64,000 nt of DNA. Origin: Agarophyton chilense. Its lineage: Eukaryota; Rhodophyta; Florideophyceae; Gracilariales; Gracilariaceae. Shown here piece by piece: positions 48,584-58,191 of the stretch. The stretch spans positions 496,001-560,000 of the forward strand of contig JARGXX010000010.1 of the NCBI GenBank assembly GCA_030374765.1. The letters are read 5' to 3'. How positions within the stretch are numbered: position 1 is the stretch's first letter; every line of letters starts with the position of its first letter. The notes under the pieces are model-generated. The model saw only the letters and a list, made by a program, of their open reading frames with translations. It did not search any database and was not told the origin of the DNA. A program made the position numbers and the translations under genes.

Positions 48584-49922
48584 TCTATTTGTATGAGCTC
48601 AACTGTAGCCCATCATGAGATTTTAGCTTCGTTCTGCAAGAGTTCGATGAGTATTCTGAGGAGTGAAAATGCAATAGATGAGCAACACTCATAACAACTA
48701 TTACTTGCTTTGCTGTACACAAGGGCAAAAGAGCCAAAAGCGATGGTAGCTCGTACTAGGAAAAACGTACCAAACAAACAGAAACTTGTAGAACCAGCGT
48801 ATGTACAGAACAGGAACCGAAATTAGAATATAGCACCACATTTTTTCTCTCTACTTCCTGCAGAGTGTTTCAAATGAAACGCGGTCTTCGCGGACACCCA
48901 ATAAAACAGGTATTAAAAGCTGTGCCATTTTCCTTTAACGGTACTTTTTCCTCAAGAAAACGGACAAAGGCTTCTGTAGAGTGCGAAATTAGAATAGAAC
49001 GAAGAACATTAATTCATTTATGTTAATAGACACGCCGTGTGCCCCCTCAAATCAAGTGAGCAGTAGTCTCTCTACTGCGGCAGTAAAACAAAAGTCATCC
49101 TGAGCAGTAGTACTGCCCAGGATGACTTTGCTTGATGTCCAAGCCTTAAACCACCCGCACCTGATGCAGTTCCGTTGGAAGTGAAGTGACGGTAGTGGGC
49201 TTCATGCAGTGAACCAGAGGTATCTTCTATCTACAGCTTAAAAGGAATGAGCTGCTTGATAAGCACAAATAAAACAAACATTCACGTCACGTTGCGAAGG
49301 AGATGGAATCCTAGATACATTGGCATCGACATTTACAGGGAAGCCGGTGAGCCTGTCGAGACATTTTGATACGCTTCCGCTGCTCGACGCTCCAAGGTAC
49401 AACCCCCGTGTGATGTACGGATCCATGATATGCAGAACACAGGTTCATAAAAGTATTGAGCGTATTGAACCAAGGCATTGCACACCCTACCGCCTTCGTA
49501 ACTAGAAGGGCTTAGAGAGCCTCTTCATCCTGGATTTGTTCCGCCCCCCTCTGAGTTCTTCGTGGTAATGCTCTTCGCCCTTCAACCCGAATTGCGTGAA
49601 GCGCTCCTAAGATGTGCTGTATAAAGAAGCCTGTCTCCCGGTATTCTTCATTCTAACATCACGCAAGGTCCGAAGGGATGCAGGTTCGAGAAATTCAGAA
49701 GACAAAGACGAGCTACGTTTACGTGTTACAATGCAAACGTGGTATTCGAAAGAAATCTTCATCGCAACACCGAAGCTCTAAAGACGTTCCAACAACATAT
49801 AGAGAGGGCAGATGATCTCTTACTCAGGTTTTGTGCATTGCGCAGGAATTCACGAAGCGGGGGATTCTTGTCTCTGGTCTCAAGCGGCAAATGGGTCTCA
49901 ACCTAAATTCATGAAAAGTTCG
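48584..49922. other. Intergenic, contains a strong hairpin
   Basis: About 1.3 kb upstream of the FAN-type gene. No supported gene; the 62-codon frames near 49238-49505 are unconvincing. Contains the 39-bp palindrome at 49091-49129. Confidence 0.5.
49091..49129. repeat. Near-perfect 39-bp inverted repeat (hairpin)
   Basis: The arms AAAGTCATCCTGAGCAGTA and TACTGCCCAGGATGACTTT pair over 19 bp with one mismatch around a single G. A related AGCAGTAG…CTACTGC motif lies just upstream (49060-49085). It could be a fold-back from a small element, a small-RNA hairpin, or a DNA cruciform site. Confidence 0.85.
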
Positions 49923-50864
49923 TTAGTTGCCGAACGGTTGAGAACCGCGAGGTGTTCGCTGTTCACGCAATTTCTGAATGTTATCCGTCACGTGCTGCTC
50001 CATCCCCATAACTGTCTCTCGCAGAAATTCCTGTTCCTCCTTATCAGCTGCTTGCAAGTCACTCACGTCAGCGCCACAGGCAGCTCTCAAGACTGCCGCC
50101 TCACTGGTACTGGTCGCCACTTTTAGCATATGATCAGCCACACTGTCAAAGTCCGCATGAAAGTTGTTGAGGGCAAATAGAATAATTACCCTAGTGAACT
50201 CAGATAAATTGAGTTCACGCTCTGTGTCGGACTCGACAAATTGCACCAGAGCGTCGGACGCCACTTGAATATCAATTCCTGCACTTGCTACATCTTCAAA
50301 TTTGTGAAGAGCAAGCACCAGTTCCACAAAATCTACTTTTCCACTGCCGTCACCATCCCATGCGCGAAACAAGCTCTTCATCCTCTCATCGTTTCGATAT
50401 AATTCAGTCTTGCGTTCAAGTTCCTGATCAGATATGACTGCCGTAGAAAACAGAGAGCAGCTAGGAGCATTCAACTGTGCATCCTCCGAAACAGTTTTGA
50501 CTCGTCCAAGTTGTTCATCATCAGATTCGGAGCCCCTCGAATCACCGTCAGAGTGGAATATATCACTGCGACCGTTGTTCTCATCAGTTGTATACTCTTC
50601 GGCAATTCCAGATTTTTTTACAGTCTTCCTGCCACGGTTGCGAGTTTTCTTTGACTTCAATTTCTTCACGTCTTCAGAATCGACGCTATGAACCCGCGTC
50701 ACAACCAATTCACTTTCAAGATCTAAGCCATGGCGAGATGCGAGCCAACGCAAACAGAACTGCTCGACGTCGAGAGGCTCTTCTTTCAGACAGGCTGAAG
50801 CAAGATTGACAAAGAGAGAATGAAGATCTGACGCAACTGTGCTGAGCTTGGCTTTCGCTGACAT
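49923..50864 (-). CDS. EF-hand calcium-binding protein
   Basis: A 313-residue acidic protein. One canonical EF-hand loop is clear at 170-181 (DGDGSGKVDFVE, positions 1,3,5,7,9,12 filled D,D,S,K,D,E). A second degenerate loop (ESDTERELNLSEF) lies about 35 residues on, so the pair likely binds one or two calcium ions. Residues 60-130 are charged and disordered with a basic KKLKSKKTRNRGRKTVKK block that could be a nuclear signal. The C-terminus is helical (EEQEFLRETVMGMEQHV). The family beyond EF-hand is not recognised. Confidence 0.75.
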   Translation of the reverse strand: MSAKAKLSTVASDLHSLFVNLASACLKEEPLDVEQFCLRWLASRHGLDLESELVVTRVHSVDSEDVKKLKSKKTRNRGRKTVKKSGIAEEYTTDENNGRSDIFHSDGDSRGSESDDEQLGRVKTVSEDAQLNAPSCSLFSTAVISDQELERKTELYRNDERMKSLFRAWDGDGSGKVDFVELVLALHKFEDVASAGIDIQVASDALVQFVESDTERELNLSEFTRVIILFALNNFHADFDSVADHMLKVATSTSEAAVLRAACGADVSDLQAADKEEQEFLRETVMGMEQHVTDNIQKLREQRTPRGSQPFGN

Positions 50865-51518
50865 GATATCGCCACCTCAACAACGTTCGAGAACAAAAGG
50901 TTTTCGGAACTTATTCAAGAGCCCACCAAATGTTTTAGTGAGTTGGTAAACACTTCCGGGACTCAATAGACCCCAGGTGTCATGATAGATTGCGTACTCG
51001 AAAATCCCTTGTCAGTCAAAAGTTGTTCGTTTCCACGTCGATCTCTGCTTTGAAATGATTCGTTACTACAACTGCAACAAGCGATTGGAACGATAATCTT
51101 ATCCGCTGCACTTGTGTCCGCTGTTGATGATCTATATTTAGGTGGTAGACGTGGAGCACAAGGATCTCGGCAAATGTACATCTATAAAGAGATCTTGCAT
51201 CTCTTTTCCGAAACCAGAACAAATTGCTCTCAGTTTCCCGATACATCGACCGATGTTAATCTCCTTTCTCTCTATCATAGAAAGCTAGAGTCCGCATTAA
51301 AGAAGAAGGAAGACCGGGATTAAAGAGGAATGCTGTCGAGAACATTCGATCGTCATGTATTCGAGAAAACCGCAGAAGCCCAGATTTGGTTTCATTCTCA
51401 AGCCCGTCGAAGATCACACACGACCCAGAACATACTTAACAAAAAGGGGAGCAGCAAACACCATGGTAGACATATTTTAATTCTTTCTGCCCGTCACTGC
51501 GAACTCACTGTTCCGTTT
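50865..51518. other. Intergenic, no gene supported
   Basis: Short frames only (for example 50963-51246 minus, 51330-51611 plus), without family features. Confidence 0.45.
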
Positions 51519-51907
51519 TTATGTCGACCATGGCTTACTGATTCGCATCGAATAACCATTTTGTGCGACCTCCGGTTTTTTATCGTGGATGTTGCGCTCT
51601 TCCTTGCGTAGCAGAGAAATACACTGCCGGTATTTCTCCTTCCTCAAGAAACCCAGAATTGTTCGTTGTGTATCAATTAAGCGATTTTCTATCATTTCCT
51701 CGATGATTTGCGTTTGTAACTGCAGCAACACAATCGCATCGCAAACTTTTGTTCATTAAGTTCATGGCGTGTGACCTGCCAATCACTTTGTTGGTGTGGT
51801 TCTTCTGCAAGCCGTGCTTCCATCAGTTCTCTTGCTCTCATCGCCTTTTGGTAACAATTGAGGACTAATTGGGGTGAGTTTGTATTGATGTATTGATGGA
51901 ATTGCAA
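51519..51907 (-). pseudogene. Possible frameshifted small coiled-coil gene
   Basis: Two minus-strand frames meet near 51735. The first (from 51907) gives YQKAMRARELMEARLAEEPH and QSDWQVTRHELNEQK. The second, one frame over, continues LLQLQTQIIEEMIENRLIDT and ILGFLRKEKYRQCISLLRKE. Together they read as a short helical protein broken by a frameshift or by an intron I could not place. No family recognised. Confidence 0.3.
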
Positions 51908-52152
51908 TTACTTGCATTTCCAAATATTGTATGCAGAGATTACTTTATCTCTGTGTCGTTGTCGTGTGATGGAGCTTTTGTGAGAAACCGTTCTCTTTAA
52001 AGAGAAAAAAAGGAGAAAGCATGATAAAGATGAAATAGATCAAGGACTAGACTTCTCGGTCGTAAATCTAACGCAGAAATATGAAGACGTCTCCAGCTTC
52101 GCGAGGATCGCAATTATTTCCATCGTTCATCACTCTACGTTCTACGGGCCCT

Positions 52153-53733
52153 TCAAAATCTCAATTGTGTCTCATTGCTTTGAACTTCTCGGTTGCGATT
52201 TTTTATGAATGATACGTATTGACTCAAATGTACCCGAAGAAATCGGCAATAATCTTCATCAGATGCAGATACGACGCGACTGAGCCCGACCATCCGCACC
52301 GAACAACCCATTTCCCGGGCAAATTGCGTTCTGGGCATTATTCGAGTCTCAAGATCGTAAGAAAAGCAGGCAGGAAACCGTAAAAGTTCATCCATGGGGA
52401 GTCCTAGCTCCTGAACTAAATACTCTAGTTTCGGTAAAGTATCCGTCTGAATGTCATTTCCAAGAATTGGAGGAAACCGCTTGACCACCCGAGATACATC
52501 AGAGATGCCCCAATATGCTAGAAAGTCCACGACTGGTATTAGATCTTTTTTTACATCCATAGTTAATATGTGCGGAAAGGCTCTAAAAATCTTGCTGACC
52601 TCATAGTATTTGAGACCTAGCGTCTTTCGTAGGAAAAGAAGAACTGGTCGCATCTGCGTTTCCGGACAGCAAGTTAGAATTCGCGGATGCAGTCTTAGGA
52701 CAGATATTCGTTCTTGCTCCTTTAAATAAGCTTCGACCTTTAAGAATTGCATTACGGAGTGAAGACTTGCTCGCTTCTTTCCAAGAATGCCCGGTGCCGC
52801 ACTAACGATTTGGGTAAGAACAGATTTGTCTGACATTTGTGTTATGTATTCTGTTAGCCAGTCTATACTCGGATACATTTGCGTGTCAATATCAATGGAT
52901 AGAATCCATGGCGAGCGACGCATGAAGGAGCATACTTTGTAATCTGGAAAGGACAAAGGCGGTCTTCGCAAGAACTTTGCTAGACGAGATACAACCATTG
53001 GATGTAGCAAAAGAATCTGTGGCCATGTCAAGACAATACGTCGAACATCTTTGGGTCGCATTCCAAGTTCATGCAGAACATCCAAAGTTGCAAGAATTAA
53101 ATTGAAGTCCATTAACAGAATTTCCGGTCTAAGAGAAAAGATTCGCTTTTGCTGTTGAGAAGATAACATTATAGACTTTTCAAGTAGATGGAAAATATTT
53201 GACACGGACCTCGGTGATGCACTAAGAAGCGTGATAACTCCCAACTTTGATGCAATCCGCGACAAGGCCAGATTGGTGATTCCATATTTGTTTAAAACAG
53301 TTAATAACACAGACCATGTCTCGGGGATTTCATACTCTTGTGTAGAGACACAAAAGGAATAGCTCTGGGCAGAAGGAACGCCTAGAGAGCGCAGTTTTGC
53401 TCCAATATCCCTGGCTTGTTTCCAATCTTTCGAAATCTCGAGCATGCGCGAACACTTATGAAGGGTTGAGATGCCTTGAACGGGACGTCTTTTTGTGTGG
53501 ATGTTACGGGAGAAAACCAGAGCTTTGAGAAAGTGGCTTCTCTGAAATGGTGAACAAAAAGTAAGAGGTGGTGTCTCCGTACGAGAACTGTGACATTTCC
53601 GAGGAAAAGCGGGTTTCGTCCAAAATGAGAATGACGCAGAGAAGAGCGCCCCTTCTTCACCTCTCGATAAATTTTTATAATCAACACAGGTCCATACATT
53701 CATCCCTCGAAGACGCGGCCGAACATGATGCAT
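52153..53733 (-). CDS. mTERF-family organellar factor
   Basis: A 526-residue protein of the mitochondrial transcription termination factor family, which binds organellar nucleic acids to control transcription, splicing or ribosome assembly. From about residue 170 the sequence is a run of roughly 30-residue mTERF repeats with the LxxxP-x-x-L pattern: RRIVLTWPQILLLHP, CSFMRRSPWILSIDI, IVSAAPGILG, VLRLHPRILTCCPE, IFRAFPHILTMDV, VVKRFPPILGNDI and LLRFPACFSYDLE. The N-terminal 100 residues are basic and Ser-rich and may contain an organellar leader. Mitochondrion versus plastid cannot be decided. Ends MET-poor and single-exon. Confidence 0.9.
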   Translation of the reverse strand: MHHVRPRLRGMNVWTCVDYKNLSRGEEGALFSASFSFWTKPAFPRKCHSSRTETPPLTFCSPFQRSHFLKALVFSRNIHTKRRPVQGISTLHKCSRMLEISKDWKQARDIGAKLRSLGVPSAQSYSFCVSTQEYEIPETWSVLLTVLNKYGITNLALSRIASKLGVITLLSASPRSVSNIFHLLEKSIMLSSQQQKRIFSLRPEILLMDFNLILATLDVLHELGMRPKDVRRIVLTWPQILLLHPMVVSRLAKFLRRPPLSFPDYKVCSFMRRSPWILSIDIDTQMYPSIDWLTEYITQMSDKSVLTQIVSAAPGILGKKRASLHSVMQFLKVEAYLKEQERISVLRLHPRILTCCPETQMRPVLLFLRKTLGLKYYEVSKIFRAFPHILTMDVKKDLIPVVDFLAYWGISDVSRVVKRFPPILGNDIQTDTLPKLEYLVQELGLPMDELLRFPACFSYDLETRIMPRTQFAREMGCSVRMVGLSRVVSASDEDYCRFLRVHLSQYVSFIKNRNREVQSNETQLRF

Positions 53734-55818
53734 GACTCATGGGCCATGAGATAACCAACCCAGATCCGAAACCGAGATCCACTTCCACCTTGTCGTACTG
53801 TGCAGTAGAAGCTCAAGTTGAGACATCAGATGACAGCATAGTCTACTGTTGGTACAAAACTTTGCGGTTTATGTCAAACATTACAGTAGAAATAGACAGT
53901 ACTTTAGTCAAGCGAGGACGAGCTCGAAGTGAAGGTCAGCTAGTAGAGAGTCTTCCTCTCACAGTTTAGTTAGAGAACGACGGTATGTATCATTGGTATG
54001 GAAAAGATGCTCTTGCTTTGAAAAATGGGGATTCATCTCCGCCAGCGTCGGTAAACCACCCACGGCAACCAGGGAAATCGAGGGCAGTAATTATTTCTAC
54101 TCATCTTTTCAGTTGCATCGCCTGGCTATATCTTCATACTTGATACAGACAGTCGTTTTTAGACGAAGAGAGCGTTTACAACATCTGTAAATTGTAAACA
54201 CGCAAGCAGAAGTTGTGTTTATTGCGTAGAGTAGCACTCTTATTCGTGCGGCAGGCGCACAATCACGACCTTTGCAGACTCGTTTGTGTCTAAGAACAAA
54301 CACCACATATGCCGCGGGGGCAGTGGTTAGAATGCAGGCGCCGAATGGTCTCACAGGAGGCGTTCACCGCAAAACGAGAGCACAGCGGCAATCAACTGCT
54401 TACGAGCTCTGTTCGTCACCTTCGAGCGCCATCCACTTCTCGACGCAATAAATACAACTCGAAAGGGCACCAGCCCGCTTCCACCAATCTGCTGATATCA
54501 TATTTCTTTATCGAACCTAATAAATATACAATGCGAGATAGTATTCTATCATTCATTGACCAAACACGTCGCCGGGTATAATGACAACCAAAGAGAGCCA
54601 CAACTCAATATTGCTTCTTTTATGATGCAGGGGATCCATTGCAAATAATTAGAGTACATACTTGGCTTTGGATCTTAGTCTTTGACAATATCTCACTTCT
54701 GTATAGTTTAAATAATTTTTCGGGTCGAAGTTCACTCGCACGAGTAGAAGTTTTGTCTCACCATGGTTTTTAAATGATTCGACATGGAACATTGCTTCTT
54801 TTAGAAGCTGAAGATTCAAGTTCTGATTTAATACTTTTCTTCGTGGCCTTGTTCAAAAAGGTGGAAAAGTGTTTCTCCGTCTCTGCAGTATGATGGCGTT
54901 TTGGCTTCGATTCAATATTCGTTTTAAATTTTGAAGTAATTCTCAGTTGCATCTTTTCTCAATCGATGACCCATTGGGTGACAAATGTTTGAATTCAAAC
55001 ATTGAAGAGCGAACGGCTGCTGCAATACAAGAATTTGATGTAGTTGAAAAGGACGCAGCTTGGCGGACTCGAAAGTGGGCAATACTGTGAAAGCCTATTC
55101 TTACAAAACAATTGAGTACAGATGTGTTTCCATCCAGTGGTAGACTTCAAGAAAATGAAGAGCAACGAGAAGAAGAGACCTGTCCAATATAGATAGACTA
55201 CAGCAACATCTACCTAGTGTCTAGAAGCATTTTTCTTGAAAAAACACTTTGCAGAACAAAGAGGTTTGAATTAGGTTTCTATTTAACGGCTATGACGGGA
55301 GCCAACTGCTACAAAGCACACCGCCGCCTCTGTCTCTCTGAAACACCGAAATTGCCTATTCGATGGCCGCCAGAGTCGCTTGCTTGATCCTACGTCTAAG
55401 CTTCGTTAAGTTTATCGATACAGTTCACATTCCCCATTCACCCAGGATCACGGTGCGTTCTCGCTTCAAGGGAGCTTAAATATTCGAGACATTGACGCTG
55501 GGGAAGGGCTTCTCTTTGACAAAGTGAAAAAGTAGTTATTATTTTTTATGTACTATGGAGCTATTTTGAAACAAATCGTGCACAAGGTTGCGTCCAGGGG
55601 TTGGAAGAAACTCCTCGAAAAAATAGGCTAACTGTGTGTTCCAAGATTAGCTCAAGAGTGCTGGTAATATTGAAGCAATCCATCAAGTTCAGTAAAGCCT
55701 TTACAAACAAAAGCGAAGACCATGGACCTTGTGCCGATCTTCTAGAACAACATTTTACTATTTCACGCTTGGCCAAGTCTTTCCTCATTTTTCAATTCAG
55801 ATTGGTAGCGGAAACGTT
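53734..55818. other. Gene-poor interval
   Basis: About 2.1 kb with only short scattered frames on both strands. No repeats or RNA genes recognised. Unusually empty for this window; it could hold a non-coding RNA or an intron-split gene I could not assemble. Confidence 0.4.
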
Positions 55819-56481
55819 TCACCACCACGAGGGTGTTTCGTCCTTCAAACATACTCCGTCAATACATTGTAAACCATATCCACAAGTCCACGATGGGTCC
55901 GATCCACATCTCTCTCCAATTTTTCTTGGTTTTATGCAGATCTTATTTCGAGACCTCGTGGACATGCATACGCTTCCATCGACACAAACAGAGCCTCGAG
56001 TCGAGCAGCTCCTTCCTACAGCGACTCTTGGTTTCTCACACTTTCCCTCTCTGCATTCCAGGCCGAATCCACACACACTAGGAACACTCGAACCACACCG
56101 CTTTCCGCGGCCTAACCGTTTCAAACATCGTTTCCCAACATGATTGTCAACGCACACTGCATGTGGTATGCATTCAGAGCCGAGAGTGGAGCAATCTCCT
56201 CCAATAGGGACAGGGCGTTTTTGGCAAACATGATTCTTACACTCGAGTCCATGGTCACAAGTCCATGATCGCACTAATCCACATATTTCGCCAGCGCCTA
56301 TACGCAGCAGGCACCTCTTCCAGAAAAATCTGCCAACACACATTGAGTTCATCGGACAGTTCTCGCAGGTAGGCCGAAAAACACCAAGACCAAAATCAGG
56401 AATTGCTTTCTCAAATTGAGGGACAGCAGCACAAGCATAGAAAGTAAGTACGAGAACAACTAACCGGTGCATGTTGCTCAT
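55819..56481 (-). CDS. Secreted cysteine-rich repeat protein
   Basis: A 220-residue protein with a signal peptide (about 1-19, MHRLVVLVLTFYACAAVP) and four tandem cysteine-rich units of about 50 residues. Each follows a plan such as GGDCSTLGSECIPHAVCVDN … KRCLKRLGRGKRCGSSVPSVC-GFGLEC-REGKC. Six to eight Cys per unit imply a disulfide-knotted extracellular protein. The unit loosely resembles EB-module or colipase/Dickkopf-type folds, but I cannot assign it. Basic residues between units might be processing sites. No transmembrane segment. Possibly a cell-wall or defence protein; that is inference. Confidence 0.78.
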   Translation of the reverse strand: MSNMHRLVVLVLTFYACAAVPQFEKAIPDFGLGVFRPTCENCPMNSMCVGRFFWKRCLLRIGAGEICGLVRSWTCDHGLECKNHVCQKRPVPIGGDCSTLGSECIPHAVCVDNHVGKRCLKRLGRGKRCGSSVPSVCGFGLECREGKCEKPRVAVGRSCSTRGSVCVDGSVCMSTRSRNKICIKPRKIGERCGSDPSWTCGYGLQCIDGVCLKDETPSWW

Positions 56482-57233
56482 GTGAATGAAGATAGTATTT
56501 GATACAACCTAATGGAGGAAGCGATCGCAGAGATACTTAAATGGAGAAAAAGAAAGCTGCATGTAAACAGACTATAGGTGCCACCTTCATCAAACATGCT
56601 AAAGGATGCTGGCACCTACCTATACCTACTCCAGCAAGGTTGCATCCCACGCGTTCGGCGGGAAGCGACATGCAAGCGTGGCCTGGAATAAAAATACCCC
56701 TTTTAGCAGCCGCTGCGAAAAACCCTTTCTCTCCGATGCAAATAAGAATTTGAAGGAGGCTGGCATCAAGGCATAAATTGTCCGCTGCCTTGCAAGCTGG
56801 ATATATTCTTTTAATATGAGTAGATATCTTGTTTGGGTGGTCGGAGGATATGAGGGATAATCCGTGAACATTCTTAGCAGCCCGAAAGATGAACGAAGCC
56901 GGCGGTTCTCGAAGGATCTCTGGAATGCCTGGTTTGACGACCTCAAGTTGACGACATAATTCTTGGGAGGGCGATAGTTTAGTTAGAGGGGCAACGTGTA
57001 TAGGGACACGTTATACGTTTCGCGCTACAGTAGAGCTTGTAGAACTAAGCGATGGCATGAATAGCACTATCCAGTGAGCAATAGAAGGCAGACTCTCACT
57101 AAAACCAAAAGATGAGAAAGAATTGTTGTGTTGGTACTTTTCTGGTCGCTAAAGATAGGTGTCGTTATCACTTGAAAAAAAATGAAAAGTTTACGTGGAT
57201 GGCGGATGGCGCGTTAGTAAGCAAGGAGAGGAT
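56482..57233. other. Intergenic, no gene supported
   Basis: Frames at 56541-56753 and 56626-56946 (minus) lack family features. Promoter of the Cys-rich gene lies here. Confidence 0.45.
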
Positions 57234-57860
57234 TTACACTGATTGCACCGGTGATTCGAAGTCCGGTTCTTTTGCTGAAACTCGACAAGCAGCATGTATT
57301 AAACTGAGAATGACACCAAACAAAGCCCAAGACCCAATTATACCAATGGCATTGGTAACATACAAAAGCAACAAAGACAGAGCAGCAAAAGCGATCTTCT
57401 TAGAATTGGCAGTTAGTTGAAGCGGCCCAATCCTGACGGTATCAGCATTGTGCAAAAACAAAAAGACATAAAGCGCCACAATCAAAACAATACATAGAAA
57501 TGACAAAGGATGAATGAGGACACTGGCTGTAGAGAGTATCAAGAAGCACAGCAAATAATTACTGGAAAAGTAGGTCAAGTTATCCACCAGTCTCTCTTGC
57601 AACTCAGCGGCACTTGCAGGGGGTACAAACTTCTTGCCGTTAAAGAACTCCGCCCACGGTTTAGCAGATGTCCAAAGCGCGGAAAAGTGCGTCTTCGCGT
57701 TTTCGGTATGGGGCGCAAGCGCTGGCACCGACGTGGAGAGCGCAGAGGACAGTTGCGAGAGAGAGGCGAGTGAGGTCAAGGCACGCAGCACGTTTGCAGC
57801 GGGGGTAGAAGTCCCATTCTGTTTCGCAGTGGGCAGGGGTGGCGGGGCGGCGGTGGTCAT
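57234..57860 (-). CDS. PRA1-family Rab acceptor
   Basis: A 208-residue prenylated-Rab-acceptor family protein, a hairpin membrane protein of ER, Golgi and endosomes that helps recruit or recycle Rab GTPases. The N-terminal 75 residues are Ala/Ser/Pro-rich cytosolic. Then come AKPWAEFFNGKKFVPPASAAE (family: R-PW-x-EFF-x-x-x-x-F-x-x-P) and RLVDNLTYFSSNYLLCFLIL (R-x-x-x-N-x-x-YF-x-x-NY). The two long hydrophobic hairpins occupy about 105-145 and 155-195. DFESPVQSV closes the tail. Full length. Divergent from DDX27. Confidence 0.92.
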   Translation of the reverse strand: MTTAAPPPLPTAKQNGTSTPAANVLRALTSLASLSQLSSALSTSVPALAPHTENAKTHFSALWTSAKPWAEFFNGKKFVPPASAAELQERLVDNLTYFSSNYLLCFLILSTASVLIHPLSFLCIVLIVALYVFLFLHNADTVRIGPLQLTANSKKIAFAALSLLLLYVTNAIGIIGSWALFGVILSLIHAACRVSAKEPDFESPVQSV

Positions 57861-58191
57861 TTCGACTCGACTCAGCGTGAAGAAGTGGGCAAGGGGGGGT
57901 GGGGGACGCCAACGATGAGGACGGGGTACGACAGTGGTGTAGTAGACGGGGGTGGTCCGTGACGGAGGAATGGCGTGTCAGCAGCTGCGGCTGAGGTGCA
58001 CTTAGACAAGCGCTGCACTGTGTGCACGGCGGCTGGGGAGAGGCAGTGGCCGTCACAGCTGCAGCAGCAATCGCCCAAAAACAGGCGCAATTGCCAAAAC
58101 ATTTGCGTTGATCTGACAAAGTCCCTCCCTGGCCGCCGGTACAGCAACGTACACGCCTCCCATCGATGAATGTCAACCCTCCTCCACCCAC
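57861..58191. other. Divergent promoter region, PRA1 and DDX27
   Basis: 330 bp head-to-head spacer, GC-rich with CTGCAGC repeats near 58050. No gene. Confidence 0.55.
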
